This document shows, piece after piece, positions 26,067-34,909 of a stretch of DNA of 64,000 nt; within the stretch, counting starts at the first letter, position 1; every line of letters starts with the position of its first letter. A program made the translations under genes and the position numbers. The notes beneath the pieces were generated by a model. It had not been told where the DNA came from, ran no database searches, and was given only the letters and a program-made list of their open reading frames with translations. Source of the stretch: Dehalococcoidia bacterium (GTDB lineage Bacteria; Chloroflexota; Dehalococcoidia; Tepidiformales; Tepidiformaceae); assembly GCA_020432045.1 (NCBI GenBank), contig JAGQHB010000004.1:62001-126000 (forward strand), written 5' to 3'.

Positions 26067-27343
26067 CCGCGTGGTTCCACCGCCGGGATGACATCAGTGC
26101 CGACGTACGGCCGGAGGACATCTGGGACACGAATGCTCCCGTCTTCCTGCTGATAGGTCTCCATGACGCTGATCAGTGTCCGGGGCAGTGCAAGACCCGA
26201 GGCATTGAGCATGTGCGGGTGTCGCAGTGCAGCGTCGGCCTGCGGCCGGTAGCGGATATTCGCCCGCCGTGCCTGGAACTCGAGGCAGTTTGACGCCGAG
26301 CTGACCTCCAGCCATTCGCCAGCACCGGGAGACCACACTTCGATATCGAACGTCCGGGTCGCGTTGAAACCGATATCGCCGGTGCAGAGAGCGACGACGC
26401 GATACGTGAGCCCCAGCATCTCCGGGATGCGACGAGCACGCTGAACCAGCAACTCCAGCTCCGCGGTGCTGTCCTCGGGTTCGCAGTAGACGAACATCTC
26501 AACCTTTTCGAACTGGTGAAGACGCTTTATCCCACGTACGTCTCGGCCAGCACTCATCTTCTCGCGGCGGAAGCAGGGTGTGTGCGCCACCAACCGCATC
26601 GGCAACTCACCCGGCCCGATGATTTCATCCCGGTAGAGATTGACGAACGGTACCTCCGCGGTAGGGACGAAGAAGTAGTCTTCCTCCGCGTCGCGGTAGA
26701 GGTTGTCGCGGAACTTCGGAAGCTGACCGGAGGCCGTGAGTGAGGCTTCCGAGAGCATGTACGGCAGATAGTGTTCGACGAATCCGGCACTGCTGTGCTC
26801 GTTGAGCATGAACTGGATGAGCGCACGGTGAAGCCGGGCCGTGCCCCCACGAAGGGCAAAGAAGCGCGAACCAGACATCTTCACGCCGCGTTCGAGGTCT
26901 ATCCCGTCGACCAGCTCGCCAAGTTCCCAGTGCGGGCGCGGCGTAAAGGCGAATTCGGGAAGGCCGCCCACTGTTTCGAGCACAACGTTGCTGTGCTCGT
27001 CGGGACCCCGGGGCGCTTCCGGGTCGACGATGTTCGGGACTTCGAGAAGCAGCGCGTCAAGCTCGGATTCGACCGCCTTGAGATCGGCATCCAGGACGTC
27101 TATTTGGTCCGCGACCAGGCGCATTGCTTCGATCTTCGCGTTGCGGGCATCGGCATCTTTGCTCTTGCCGATCTCACGGCCGACGGCGTTCCGTTCAGCC
27201 CGAAGCTGCTCGACGTCACCGAGCACCGCGCGGCGGCGTTCATCAAGCTGCACGATGCGGTCGATAGGCGCCGACGTGTTCCGCAGTGCGAGGTCGCGCT
27301 TGACGCGATCGGTGTTATCGCGAATGAACTGTACACTCAGCAT
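26063..27343 (-). CDS. serS: Seryl-tRNA synthetase
   Basis: A 426-residue class II synthetase that charges tRNA-Ser. The N-terminal long coiled coil (about 25-100) is followed by motif 1 (RALIQFMLNEHSSAGF), motif 2 (TPCFRREKMSAGRDVRGIKRLHQFEK is the region) and motif 3 (NASGLALPRTLISVMET). The ATG at 27343 has no strong ribosome site. The 119 bp to the divergent MFS gene is too short for a full T-box, and I saw no T-box motif. It is tail to tail with queE, the stops overlapping by 4 bases. Confidence 0.96.
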   Translation of the reverse strand: MLSVQFIRDNTDRVKRDLALRNTSAPIDRIVQLDERRRAVLGDVEQLRAERNAVGREIGKSKDADARNAKIEAMRLVADQIDVLDADLKAVESELDALLLEVPNIVDPEAPRGPDEHSNVVLETVGGLPEFAFTPRPHWELGELVDGIDLERGVKMSGSRFFALRGGTARLHRALIQFMLNEHSSAGFVEHYLPYMLSEASLTASGQLPKFRDNLYRDAEEDYFFVPTAEVPFVNLYRDEIIGPGELPMRLVAHTPCFRREKMSAGRDVRGIKRLHQFEKVEMFVYCEPEDSTAELELLVQRARRIPEMLGLTYRVVALCTGDIGFNATRTFDIEVWSPGAGEWLEVSSASNCLEFQARRANIRYRPQADAALRHPHMLNASGLALPRTLISVMETYQQEDGSIRVPDVLRPYVGTDVIPAVEPRG

Positions 27344-27462
27344 GACGGTGAACCCTGGGCACGGATTGTGCCTTCATTCACCGGGCGGGCCCGGCTTCGC
27401 GAGGCTACCACTCACCATCGAGACAGAAAACGCGGCCCGATGCGGCCTGGCCGGAGGCTGAC

Positions 27463-28788
27463 GTGAACGACGGAGCGCAAACAGCGACCGCAGATCGGCG
27501 GTCCGGCCGGATGGCCGGGGTGTTCGATGTCCTCACTGGCAGACGCAAGGTGTACTACGGCTGGTGGCTGCTCGCCGGGGCGGTCGTCGCCATGGCCGTC
27601 GGCAGCGGCGTCTCCTTCTGGTCGCTCACGCTCTATGTGGAGCCGCTCGAGCGGGAGTTCGGCTGGAGCCGGGCGGAGGTAACGGGCGCGATCTCGGTTT
27701 CCGTGGGTGCTGCCGGGCTCTTTGGCCCCCTCGTCGGACGCTGGATCGACATCCGCGGGCCGCGAACCGTCATCCTCATCGGTGCCGTGCTGACGGCCGC
27801 ATCCTACCTGCTGATGTCGACGACCTCGAACCTCTGGCAGTGGTACCTCTACTCGTCCATCAATTCGGTCTTCCGGACGATGATGTTTTTCCTCCCCTTC
27901 CAGGCGCTGATCTCGCGGTTCTTCGACCGAAAGAGGGGGCTGGCACTCGGGATTCTTGGGACAGGCTTCTCGCTGGGCGGCTTCCTGATCGTCCCGCTCA
28001 TGGCACAACTGATCGACAGGTTCGATTGGAACGGGAGCTTCCTTGGGTCGGGGATCATCATCATCGCTATCTTTATGCCGATAGGCTTCCTGCTCGTGAA
28101 GAACACTCCCGCTGACGCGGGGACTTTCATCGACGGCGACATCCCGTTAGACCGCACCGCCCCGCTGGCGACTGCGACCGGGATGCGCCTCGGGGAAGCG
28201 GTGCGAACGCCGTTTTTCTGGGTCGTCGCCCTCGCCGTCACGCTCTTTTTCTATGGCATGTTCGGCTGGCTTGTTCACCAGGTCCCCTTCTACGAGTCCG
28301 TAGGCATGTCCACCGCAACAGGGAGCCTGATCGTCGCAATGGGCGCCGGGCTGGGGATTTTTACGCGTCTAGGATTCGGCATCGTTGTCGACCGCGTGGC
28401 CTCGATCGAGCTCGCGGGCATGGTGCTGGCGGCCTGTCTGTTCGGAGCGCTCGGCACGCTCTGGTTGAGCACAGGGCCCGTGGCTGTCGGCATCTTTCTC
28501 GCGTTCTGGGTCGTGGGTGCCGGTGGCGGGCCGATGCTCGAAGCCCTAATCCTCACGCGCGCCTTTGGCGTCGCCCACTTCGCCACGATCTTTGGCGTCT
28601 TCATCGTCGTCGAAACCCTGGGCCAGGTCACGAGCCCCGTGCTTGCTGGCTACCTGTACGATCGAACCGGTTCTTACGACGTAGTGCTCACGATGTGGAT
28701 GACGACGTTCTGTGTGGCGTCAGCACTGTTCTTCGTTGCGTCGCGCATGCCACGGCCGCAGTGGGCCGGCAATCCTCGGGGAGGCTAG
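27463..28788 (+). CDS. Major facilitator superfamily transporter
   Basis: A 441-residue, 12-helix transporter. About 35 cytoplasmic residues precede the first helix (YYGWWLLAGAVVAMAVG); GRWIDIRGPRTVILIGA is the motif-A loop between helices 2 and 3. The FWSLTLYVEPLEREFGWSRAEVTGA signature resembles MFS members related to oxalate/formate and monocarboxylate transporters, but the substrate cannot be fixed. It starts with GTG at 27463 behind GGAGG with 5-nt spacing. Its stop overlaps the end of lysS on the opposite strand by 4 bp. No neighbouring catabolic gene hints at a substrate. Confidence 0.88.
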   Translation: MNDGAQTATADRRSGRMAGVFDVLTGRRKVYYGWWLLAGAVVAMAVGSGVSFWSLTLYVEPLEREFGWSRAEVTGAISVSVGAAGLFGPLVGRWIDIRGPRTVILIGAVLTAASYLLMSTTSNLWQWYLYSSINSVFRTMMFFLPFQALISRFFDRKRGLALGILGTGFSLGGFLIVPLMAQLIDRFDWNGSFLGSGIIIIAIFMPIGFLLVKNTPADAGTFIDGDIPLDRTAPLATATGMRLGEAVRTPFFWVVALAVTLFFYGMFGWLVHQVPFYESVGMSTATGSLIVAMGAGLGIFTRLGFGIVVDRVASIELAGMVLAACLFGALGTLWLSTGPVAVGIFLAFWVVGAGGGPMLEALILTRAFGVAHFATIFGVFIVVETLGQVTSPVLAGYLYDRTGSYDVVLTMWMTTFCVASALFFVASRMPRPQWAGNPRGG

Positions 28789-30260
28789 CCCTTCTGTGAC
28801 CGCAGCTGCGGGAAAAGGATGACCTCGCGAATCGACGCCTGGCCGGTTAGCACCATGACGAGGCGGTCGATCCCCATGCCAAAGCCTCCACAGGGAGGCA
28901 TGCCGTGCTCAAGCGCGAAGAGGAAGTCCTCGTCCATCAACTCTGCTTCATCGTCTCCGGCCGCTTTCAGGCGCACCTGCTCTTCAAAACGGGCCCGTTG
29001 CTCGATTGGGTCGTTGAGCTCCGTGTAGGCATTGCCGAGTTCGAATCCACCGATGAAGACCTCGAAACGCTCAACAAATCGAGGGTCCTCTGGCTTTCGC
29101 TTTGCGAGGGGCGAAAGCTCAACCGGGTAGTCGAGGAGAAAGGTCGGCTGGATCAGGTGGGGCTCGACGAAGTGCGACACGGCCTCATCGACAAGCTTTC
29201 CGTAGCCTGAGGTGGGCGCAGCCGTTACGCCCCGGCGGGTAAGCTCCGTGCGCATAGCCGCCTCCGTGCGGACCTCGAACAGGTCGATGCCCGAGTGGTC
29301 CAGCAGGGCATCTCGCATCGTCAGGCGGTGCCACGGTGGCGCCAGGTCGATCTCGTGGTCGCGCCAGGTGACTGTGGTGCGTCCCAGCACCTCCTGAGCC
29401 ACGGAGCTGACCATGGTCTCCACCATATCTGCGACGCCGTTGTAATCACTGTACGCCTCGTAAGTTTCGAGCATGGTGAACTCGGGATTCCAGCGAAACC
29501 CGAGGCCTTCATTGCGGAAGATCCGTCCAAGCTCGTAGACGCGGTCGAACCCGCCCACGACCAGCCGCTTGAGGTGGAGTTCAAGGCTAATTCGCAGGAA
29601 CCGATCCTCCTCCAGCGCGTTGAAGTGCGTGACGAAAGGACGGGCTGCAGCACCGCCCGCGGCTTCCTGCAGCACCGGCGTCTCCACCTCGAGAAAGTCC
29701 CGCGAATCCAGGAACCGCCGGATTGCTGCAACTGCCTTGCTGCGGATGCGGAATACTTCGCGCGTCTGCTCGTTGGCAATCAGGTCCAGGTAGCGCCGGC
29801 GCTGCCGGATTTCAGCGTCTGCCAGCCCGTGGTACTTTTCCGGCGGCGCGTGTAGCGCCTTGGCCAGCATCACCCACGAAGTTGCGCCCACGGTCGGCTG
29901 GCCTGTCCGCGTGCGCATCGGCGTGCCTTCGAAGCCGACATAGTCCCCAAGATCGACGAGGCCGAAGAGCGAGTAATCATCCGGCCCGACGGCGTTCTGG
30001 CGCAGCAGCACCTGGAGCCGCCCGCTCGCGTCCTGGAGATCGACGAACGTCGCTTTGCCCATTTCACGCCGGGCAACGACACGGCCGGCGACATGCACAC
30101 TGCCGGCGTCGGCTTCGCCCGCCCCTTCCGGAAGTGCTTCAACCGCGGCGACGGCCTCCGCAGCCGTATGTGTCCGAGTCACTCTCGGGGGGTAAGGATC
30201 CACTCCGCGGGCGCGAAATTCTTCGATCTTCCTGGCACGTTGTGCCATCAATTCATCCAT
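28785..30260 (-). CDS. lysS: Lysyl-tRNA synthetase, class II
   Basis: A 491-residue class II LysRS that charges tRNA-Lys. The N-terminal OB fold (VHVAGRVVARREMGKATFVDLQD) is followed by motif 2 (FRNEGLGFRWNPEFTMLE) and motif 3 (GFGMGIDRLVMVLTG). Standard length. It begins 28 bp after greA on the same strand, a common bacterial pairing, so both are likely expressed from the greA promoter and feel any attenuation at the greA leader hairpin. Confidence 0.96.
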   Translation of the reverse strand: MDELMAQRARKIEEFRARGVDPYPPRVTRTHTAAEAVAAVEALPEGAGEADAGSVHVAGRVVARREMGKATFVDLQDASGRLQVLLRQNAVGPDDYSLFGLVDLGDYVGFEGTPMRTRTGQPTVGATSWVMLAKALHAPPEKYHGLADAEIRQRRRYLDLIANEQTREVFRIRSKAVAAIRRFLDSRDFLEVETPVLQEAAGGAAARPFVTHFNALEEDRFLRISLELHLKRLVVGGFDRVYELGRIFRNEGLGFRWNPEFTMLETYEAYSDYNGVADMVETMVSSVAQEVLGRTTVTWRDHEIDLAPPWHRLTMRDALLDHSGIDLFEVRTEAAMRTELTRRGVTAAPTSGYGKLVDEAVSHFVEPHLIQPTFLLDYPVELSPLAKRKPEDPRFVERFEVFIGGFELGNAYTELNDPIEQRARFEEQVRLKAAGDDEAELMDEDFLFALEHGMPPCGGFGMGIDRLVMVLTGQASIREVILFPQLRSQKG

Positions 30261-30288
30261 CAGGTATTCACCCGGGCCTGCCGCTGCC

Positions 30289-30756
30289 CTAGTCGATCTT
30301 GATGACCTTGACCTTGATAACGCCTCGCGGGACGTTTACGTCGAATTCTTCGCCGACACCGCGGCCAAGCAGGGCCCTGCCGAGCGGTGATTCGTTCGAG
30401 ATGCGGCCCTGTTTCGCGTCGGCTTCAGGCGCACCCACGATCTCATAATGTTGCGTCTCGCCGTTCTGCTCGACGCGGACGCCGCTCCCGAGGACGACAC
30501 GCGCGGAGCGATGCGCCGCTGCCGAATCGATAACGGTCGCCCGGCGCAAGATATCTTCGATCTCGAGAATGCGGCCTTCCACCATGCCCTGCTCGAGCTT
30601 AGCGTCGTCGTACTCGGCATCGCTCTGGGAGGTCCCGAGTTCCTGTGCATCGTGAATGCGCTCGGCAATGGCCTTCCGCTGCGAGCGCAACCCTTCAAGC
30701 TCTTCCTCGAGCCGGAACTTTCCGTCTGTTGTCAGTGGAACAAGCTTGTCAGGCAT
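30289..30756 (-). CDS. greA: Transcription elongation factor GreA
   Basis: A 155-residue GreA, close to the usual 158. It rescues backtracked RNA polymerase by stimulating transcript cleavage. The N-terminal coiled coil carries the acidic tip region AELGTSQSDAEYDDAKLEQG (spelled here QELGTSQSDAEYDDAK), and the C-terminal FKBP-like domain ends in LGRALLGRGVGEEFDVNVP. The ATG at 30756 fits the family start (MPDKLVPLTTDGKFRL) and has AAGGG 7 nt upstream; the ATG at 30780 is less likely. The leader has a terminator-like hairpin. lysS follows after 28 bp. Confidence 0.96.
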   Translation of the reverse strand: MPDKLVPLTTDGKFRLEEELEGLRSQRKAIAERIHDAQELGTSQSDAEYDDAKLEQGMVEGRILEIEDILRRATVIDSAAAHRSARVVLGSGVRVEQNGETQHYEIVGAPEADAKQGRISNESPLGRALLGRGVGEEFDVNVPRGVIKVKVIKID

Positions 30757-30780
30757 GCCGTACCCTTGCGCCGTGGTCAT

Positions 30781-30814
30781 CACGAAAAAAGAACTGAGGC
30801 GCAATTCGCCTCAG
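30781..30814 (-). terminator. Terminator-like hairpin in the greA leader
   Basis: Read on the minus strand, CTGAGGCG (30814-30807) pairs perfectly with CGCCTCAG (30801-30794) around a 5-nt loop, and the stem is followed at once by TTCTTTTTTCG. This is an intrinsic terminator by shape. No minus-strand gene lies upstream that it could terminate, and in the plus direction no T-tract follows, so it acts, if at all, on the greA transcript itself. It sits about 40 nt before the greA ATG. Confidence 0.7.
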
Positions 30815-30823
30815 CACTCGCGC

Positions 30824-30829
30824 AGTATA
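30824..30829 (-). promoter_or_regulatory. greA -10 box
   Basis: TATACT on the minus strand (30829-30824) is a good sigma-70 -10 box. A start site about 7 nt downstream (near 30817) would put the terminator-like hairpin at the very 5' end of the greA-lysS mRNA. No clear -35 box was found. Confidence 0.5.
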
Positions 30830-30881
30830 GGGGCCGGACGGGGCCCAGACCAGCCACCCGTGTCACGCGGTGGAATGTTCC

Positions 30882-32117
30882 ATGACTGACGAGCCTCCCG
30901 TGTGGGCACGCAGGACAGGCACGGATCGGCTGGATTGGGCCACCGGCAAGCCGGACCCGGGACCATCCGAAACGGAGGAAGGGCCTCCTCCCGGCCAGCC
31001 CGGCGCTGGGCGGACCGCGGCGAACCGTAGCCTCCTCCTGGTTGCCGCCGTAGGATTCCTTGCCGCACTCACCGGGGGTGTGGCCGGCGGGACAGTCGTT
31101 GCGATAGTCAAAGACGATTCGTCTGCACCACTGAGCGCCACCTCCCCCGGGGAGAACAGAACTACCGCTGCGACACGCGTGGACATCACAAGCGCCATTT
31201 CCGACGCCGCTGCTACGGGTCGTGCATCGGTCGTGCGGATTGAGAGTGAGCGGCGAACGGGCGGGCAGCAGATAACGGATGTTGGAAGCGGCGTCGTGAT
31301 CGACGCTGCCGGCCACATCGTCACGAACGCGCACGTGGTCCTTGGCACGTCGTCACTCCGCGTGTTCCTCGCGGACGGGACGGAGCGCCAGGCCTTCCTG
31401 ATTGGCCACGATGCACCCTTTACCGACATAGCCGTGTTGCAGATTGGCCTCGACGGCCCGCCTCCACTTCCCGTGGGCGATTCGTCGGCGCTTCAACCCG
31501 GCGAAACCGTCATTGCCGTCGGGAATCCACTCTCGGACTTTGCGGGATCGGTCACGGTTGGCGTCATCAGCGGCGTCAATCGCGTGCAGGTATTCGATGG
31601 CGTCCGCAATGACGACCTCATCCAGACGGATGCGGCGCTGAACAACGGCAACAGCGGCGGTGCGTTGTTAAACCTCGCGGGGCAGTTCGTCGGAATGCCG
31701 ACCGCCGTCCTTCGGGAATCGAGTTCCGGCCTGCCGGTGGAGGGGATTGGGTTCGCAATCCCTTCGAACCGCCTGGTGGCGATCGCCGGAGAGATCATCG
31801 CGCGGGGTGGTGCTCTGCCGCGCCCGTCTCTGGGGATCGACCATGCAGACCTGACACCCGAGGCGGCCGTCCGGGCTGGACTTCCCCCGGGCACGGGCGG
31901 CGCGGTCGTTACTGCGGTGAACGAGGGTGGTCCTGCAGGGATGGCCGGGATCCAACCTGGGTATGTGGTGACACGCGTGGGAGACTACGAGGTGTCCTTC
32001 GATGAGCCACTCCTCAACGCGCTCATGCCCCACGACCCGGAGCAGACCGTTACCGTTTACCTCGCCCGGAACGGTCAGACCATCGAAACTCGGGTCAGGT
32101 TGGGACGGCGAAGTTAG
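30882..32117 (+). CDS. HtrA/DegP-like membrane-anchored serine protease
   Basis: A 411-residue trypsin-like protease with a PDZ domain. A basic/acidic cytoplasmic N-terminus precedes one transmembrane helix (LLLVAAVGFLAALTGGVAGG, about 49-68). The triad is His in VTNAHVVLG, Asp in FTDIAVLQI, and Ser in NNGNSGGALLN. The PDZ domain covers about residues 310-400 (GGPAGMAGIQPGYVVTRV). The ATG at 30882 has GGAA 6 nt upstream; a GTG at 30870 is an alternative. It probably performs envelope protein quality control outside the cell membrane. The next gene starts 24 bp downstream. Confidence 0.92.
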   Translation: MTDEPPVWARRTGTDRLDWATGKPDPGPSETEEGPPPGQPGAGRTAANRSLLLVAAVGFLAALTGGVAGGTVVAIVKDDSSAPLSATSPGENRTTAATRVDITSAISDAAATGRASVVRIESERRTGGQQITDVGSGVVIDAAGHIVTNAHVVLGTSSLRVFLADGTERQAFLIGHDAPFTDIAVLQIGLDGPPPLPVGDSSALQPGETVIAVGNPLSDFAGSVTVGVISGVNRVQVFDGVRNDDLIQTDAALNNGNSGGALLNLAGQFVGMPTAVLRESSSGLPVEGIGFAIPSNRLVAIAGEIIARGGALPRPSLGIDHADLTPEAAVRAGLPPGTGGAVVTAVNEGGPAGMAGIQPGYVVTRVGDYEVSFDEPLLNALMPHDPEQTVTVYLARNGQTIETRVRLGRRS

Positions 32118-32141
32118 CCGGCCCGGAGGTTTGTCGCAGGC

Positions 32142-33845
32142 ATGACTCGTCGAGGCTCGGGCTGGAATGCATCGCCGGGCGGCGTTCTGTACCCGCGCCG
32201 CGGCCGCGGTGACTCGGCCCGGCCGCTGATCCTCGCCTTTATCCTGCTCGCGACGGCAGCCGTAGCGGCATTTTTTGTATTCCGGATTTGTAGCAGCGAC
32301 GATTGCACCGACGATTACTGTCCGTCAGGCGCGAGTATTGCGACACCCGATGGCTACGCCCGGCTCAGCAAGATCCTGGAGTGGCGCGGGTCCGCTGACG
32401 CGGCCGCGACCGCAGACCTCAGTGTCTCGGTCCCGCTCGACGAACAGACCGATGACGGCCGCAATCTGAGTTTTTTCCGTTACGACGCGACGACCCAGGC
32501 GTGGGAGCCATTTGCTCCGGCGATCCTCGACCAGGGCGGCCGGGCGGTGACGGCCCGGTTCAACACCGCGCCAGAAGTCGTGGCGGTCATGCGGAGACTC
32601 TCCGCTGCCGGCCATGTGGTTGCGTACCTGCCACAGAACGCGAGTCTGCATCCGGATGCCGCCGCACTCGTGACGATCGTCCACACCCGTGACTTCAGCG
32701 TCGCATCCGACGGGGGCATCATCGGAACCGTGGCTGATCCGCGCGTGATCGGGCTCGCAGAGGGCAGCCAGTCGGTCCACTACCCGAGCGTCTATGTGGA
32801 TGCAGGCAACCAGCAGTCGAAGGCGATCATCTCCGGCGTCCTCTCCAGCTCTCAAACGCGCACGGCCCATGTCCAACAGATCGTGCAGCGCACGGTGGAG
32901 GGGAATCTCCCGGGCATCGACATCTGGTACGACAACCTGCCGGTGACCGAACGGACGCAGTTTGCGCTGTTCATCTCAGAGCTAGGGCAGGCGCTGCACG
33001 CCCAAAAAAAGGTGCTCACGGTCACGCTGCCCGCCCCGATCCGCCAGCCGGACCGGGTGGACGAGGGCGCCTATGACTGGGCCGAAATTGGCCTCGCAGC
33101 CGATGTCCTACAGATGGCTGTCTACCGCGATCAGAACACGTACCGGCGGGACATGCCAACCATCCTCGAATACCTGACGCGGACCGTGCCGCCCTCAAAG
33201 ATCGTGCTGTCGGTGACCCCGTACGCGACGGAGAAGGCACCGGACGGGTCACTCCAGAGCATGAGCCTGGTGAGCGCCATGGGGATAGCGAGCAAGCTCT
33301 CAATCCACGTGGGGACGGACCAGCGGGTGACGACCAACTCGAACGTCGACGTAGTCGCCACCAACATCGACCGGACCCAGGGCCGGTCCGGGGTGACGTG
33401 GGATCCACAGGTGGCCAGCGTCGCTTTCACCTACGACCTCAACGGCGGCCGGACGGTCTGGATCGAAAACGTCTTCAGCATCGGGTTCAAGTTGGAACTC
33501 ATCCCGCGCTTCGGTCTTGGCGGCGTCGCAATCGAAGATGCGAGCGCGAATCAGCTCCTAGGCAACATCTGGCCAGCGCTCGCACCGTTCGTCGCCAGTG
33601 GTCAACCGGTGCTCGTACAGCCAAATCCTGACGACCTCGTACCAACCTGGACGGTGACGGACGGCGTCGCCGAAGGTGGCCAGAAGGGGGTACTCACCTG
33701 GTCCACGCCTGCGAAAGCAGGAACCTACACAATCACGCTCGGGCTGAGCGACGGGGTGGCACGCTTTGAAAACGAGATCCAGGTGAACGTCGAAGAAGAG
33801 TCACGCGCGGGAGGGACCGCCACCCCAACCACGGGAGCACGATAG
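32142..33845 (+). CDS. Membrane-anchored GH18-like protein with altered active site
   Basis: A 567-residue protein with a transmembrane anchor (about 28-48), three nearby cysteines (50, 55, 60), an N-terminal beta domain with VAYLPQ and VVAVMRRLSAAG segments, then a GH18/spore-germination-type barrel (about 200-480) and an Ig-like C-terminal domain (TWSTPAKAGTYTITLGLSDG). The GH18 signature DGxDxDxE is here P257-G-I-D260-I-W-Y-D264, so the catalytic Glu is Asp and one Asp is Trp. Later GH18 features (DVLQMAVYRDQ; GLGGVAIEDA) persist. It may bind glycans or peptidoglycan without cleaving. Lies between htrA and rsmD, with 3 bp to rsmD. Confidence 0.7.
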   Translation: MTRRGSGWNASPGGVLYPRRGRGDSARPLILAFILLATAAVAAFFVFRICSSDDCTDDYCPSGASIATPDGYARLSKILEWRGSADAAATADLSVSVPLDEQTDDGRNLSFFRYDATTQAWEPFAPAILDQGGRAVTARFNTAPEVVAVMRRLSAAGHVVAYLPQNASLHPDAAALVTIVHTRDFSVASDGGIIGTVADPRVIGLAEGSQSVHYPSVYVDAGNQQSKAIISGVLSSSQTRTAHVQQIVQRTVEGNLPGIDIWYDNLPVTERTQFALFISELGQALHAQKKVLTVTLPAPIRQPDRVDEGAYDWAEIGLAADVLQMAVYRDQNTYRRDMPTILEYLTRTVPPSKIVLSVTPYATEKAPDGSLQSMSLVSAMGIASKLSIHVGTDQRVTTNSNVDVVATNIDRTQGRSGVTWDPQVASVAFTYDLNGGRTVWIENVFSIGFKLELIPRFGLGGVAIEDASANQLLGNIWPALAPFVASGQPVLVQPNPDDLVPTWTVTDGVAEGGQKGVLTWSTPAKAGTYTITLGLSDGVARFENEIQVNVEEESRAGGTATPTTGAR

Positions 33846-33848
33846 CTC

Positions 33849-34409
33849 GTGGCAAGCGGAAGGTTACGCATCACTGGGGGTACTGCCCGCGGTGTACCCC
33901 TTGTCGAACCGAGGGGGGTACGGCTTCGACCCACCTCGGGGCTCGTCAGGGAAGCACTGTTCAACATTATCGGCAGCGCGACGGACGATGCCCGGGTCCT
34001 GGACCTGTTTGCGGGCACCGGCGCCCTTGGCATCGAAGCACTCAGCCGCGGCGCCGCGACCGTCACATTCGTCGAATCAGACCCCACCAGCGCACGGGCG
34101 ATCGTCCAGAGTCTCGCCCGGACGGGCTTCTCGGAACAGGGCACGGTCGTGCGGGCACGACTGCCGAACGCAGTCGCGAACCTTGAAGGAGAGTTCTCGC
34201 TAATCCTGATGGACCCCCCGTACGACGCGATCGAAGCCCCGGAGACCCTCGTCGCGGCTGCCGGGCTACTCGCGCCCACGGGGCTTTTCGTCTATGAGCA
34301 TGCGAGCCGCTACAATCCGCCCGAACGTCCGGCAGGGCTCACCTTGACCGAGCGGCGCGTCTACGGAGACAGCGCACTCGCGTTTTACCGGCGCCAGGAG
34401 GCGGAATGA
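33849..34409 (+). CDS. rsmD: 16S rRNA (guanine-966-N2)-methyltransferase
   Basis: A 186-residue SAM-dependent methyltransferase acting on the small-subunit rRNA. It has the family start RITGGTARG (residues about 6-14), the SAM loop LDLFAGTGALGIEALSRGA, FVESD, and the catalytic LMDPPYD. It begins with GTG at 33849, 3 bp after the preceding stop, and its end overlaps coaD by 4 bp (ATGA). The rsmD-coaD pair is widely conserved in bacteria, which supports both calls. Confidence 0.95.
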   Translation: MASGRLRITGGTARGVPLVEPRGVRLRPTSGLVREALFNIIGSATDDARVLDLFAGTGALGIEALSRGAATVTFVESDPTSARAIVQSLARTGFSEQGTVVRARLPNAVANLEGEFSLILMDPPYDAIEAPETLVAAAGLLAPTGLFVYEHASRYNPPERPAGLTLTERRVYGDSALAFYRRQEAE

Positions 34410-34888
34410 GGATCGCAGTCTATCCGGGTGGATTCGACCCGGTGACCAACGGCCACCTGGACCTGGTGACCCGGACGGCCCGGCTCTTCGACAAGGTGAT
34501 TGTTGCCGTCGTGAAGGGCCGAGGCAAGGACCCGATGTTCGACTGGGAAGAGCGGATCGAGCTCTTCAAGACCGCCGTCGCGGACATGCCGTCAGTCGAA
34601 GTACAGGGGTTCAGTGGTCTCACCGTCGACTATGCGCGCGCGCAGGGCGCGATCGCGCTGGTCCGCGGCATTAGAGCAGTGAGCGACTTCGAGGCCGAGT
34701 TCTCGATGGCGCTGATGAACCGGAGAATGGCGCCCGAAATCGAATCGGTGTACCTCATGACGAACAAAGACTTCCTTTACGTGAGCGCCAGCCGCATCCG
34801 TGAAGTCTCACGCCTTGGGTACGATGTGGCCGGGCTTGTGCCGGCGAACGTACGGACGGCGATCCGGCAAAAGCTCGGCCTCGACTGA
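34406..34888 (+). CDS. coaD: Phosphopantetheine adenylyltransferase
   Basis: A 160-residue enzyme of the penultimate step in coenzyme A synthesis, transferring AMP from ATP to 4'-phosphopantetheine. The nucleotidyltransferase motif is GGFDPVTNGHLDL (T/HxGH), and the C-terminal YVSASRIREVSRLG carries the ISSTxxR-like motif. Standard length. It overlaps rsmD by 4 bp and is followed after 21 bp by a coiled-coil gene on the same strand. Confidence 0.96.
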   Translation: MRIAVYPGGFDPVTNGHLDLVTRTARLFDKVIVAVVKGRGKDPMFDWEERIELFKTAVADMPSVEVQGFSGLTVDYARAQGAIALVRGIRAVSDFEAEFSMALMNRRMAPEIESVYLMTNKDFLYVSASRIREVSRLGYDVAGLVPANVRTAIRQKLGLD

Positions 34889-34909
34889 ACCGGGAGGCAC
34901 CTTAGCCGC

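Noticed and set aside
27344-27462. Possible T-box riboswitch upstream of serS
   Set aside because: The gap is only about 120 bp, shared with a divergent gene, and shows no T-box sequence or terminator.
30791-30820. greA-leader hairpin as a terminator on the plus strand
   Set aside because: No T-tract follows on the plus strand and there is no plus-strand gene upstream that it could terminate.
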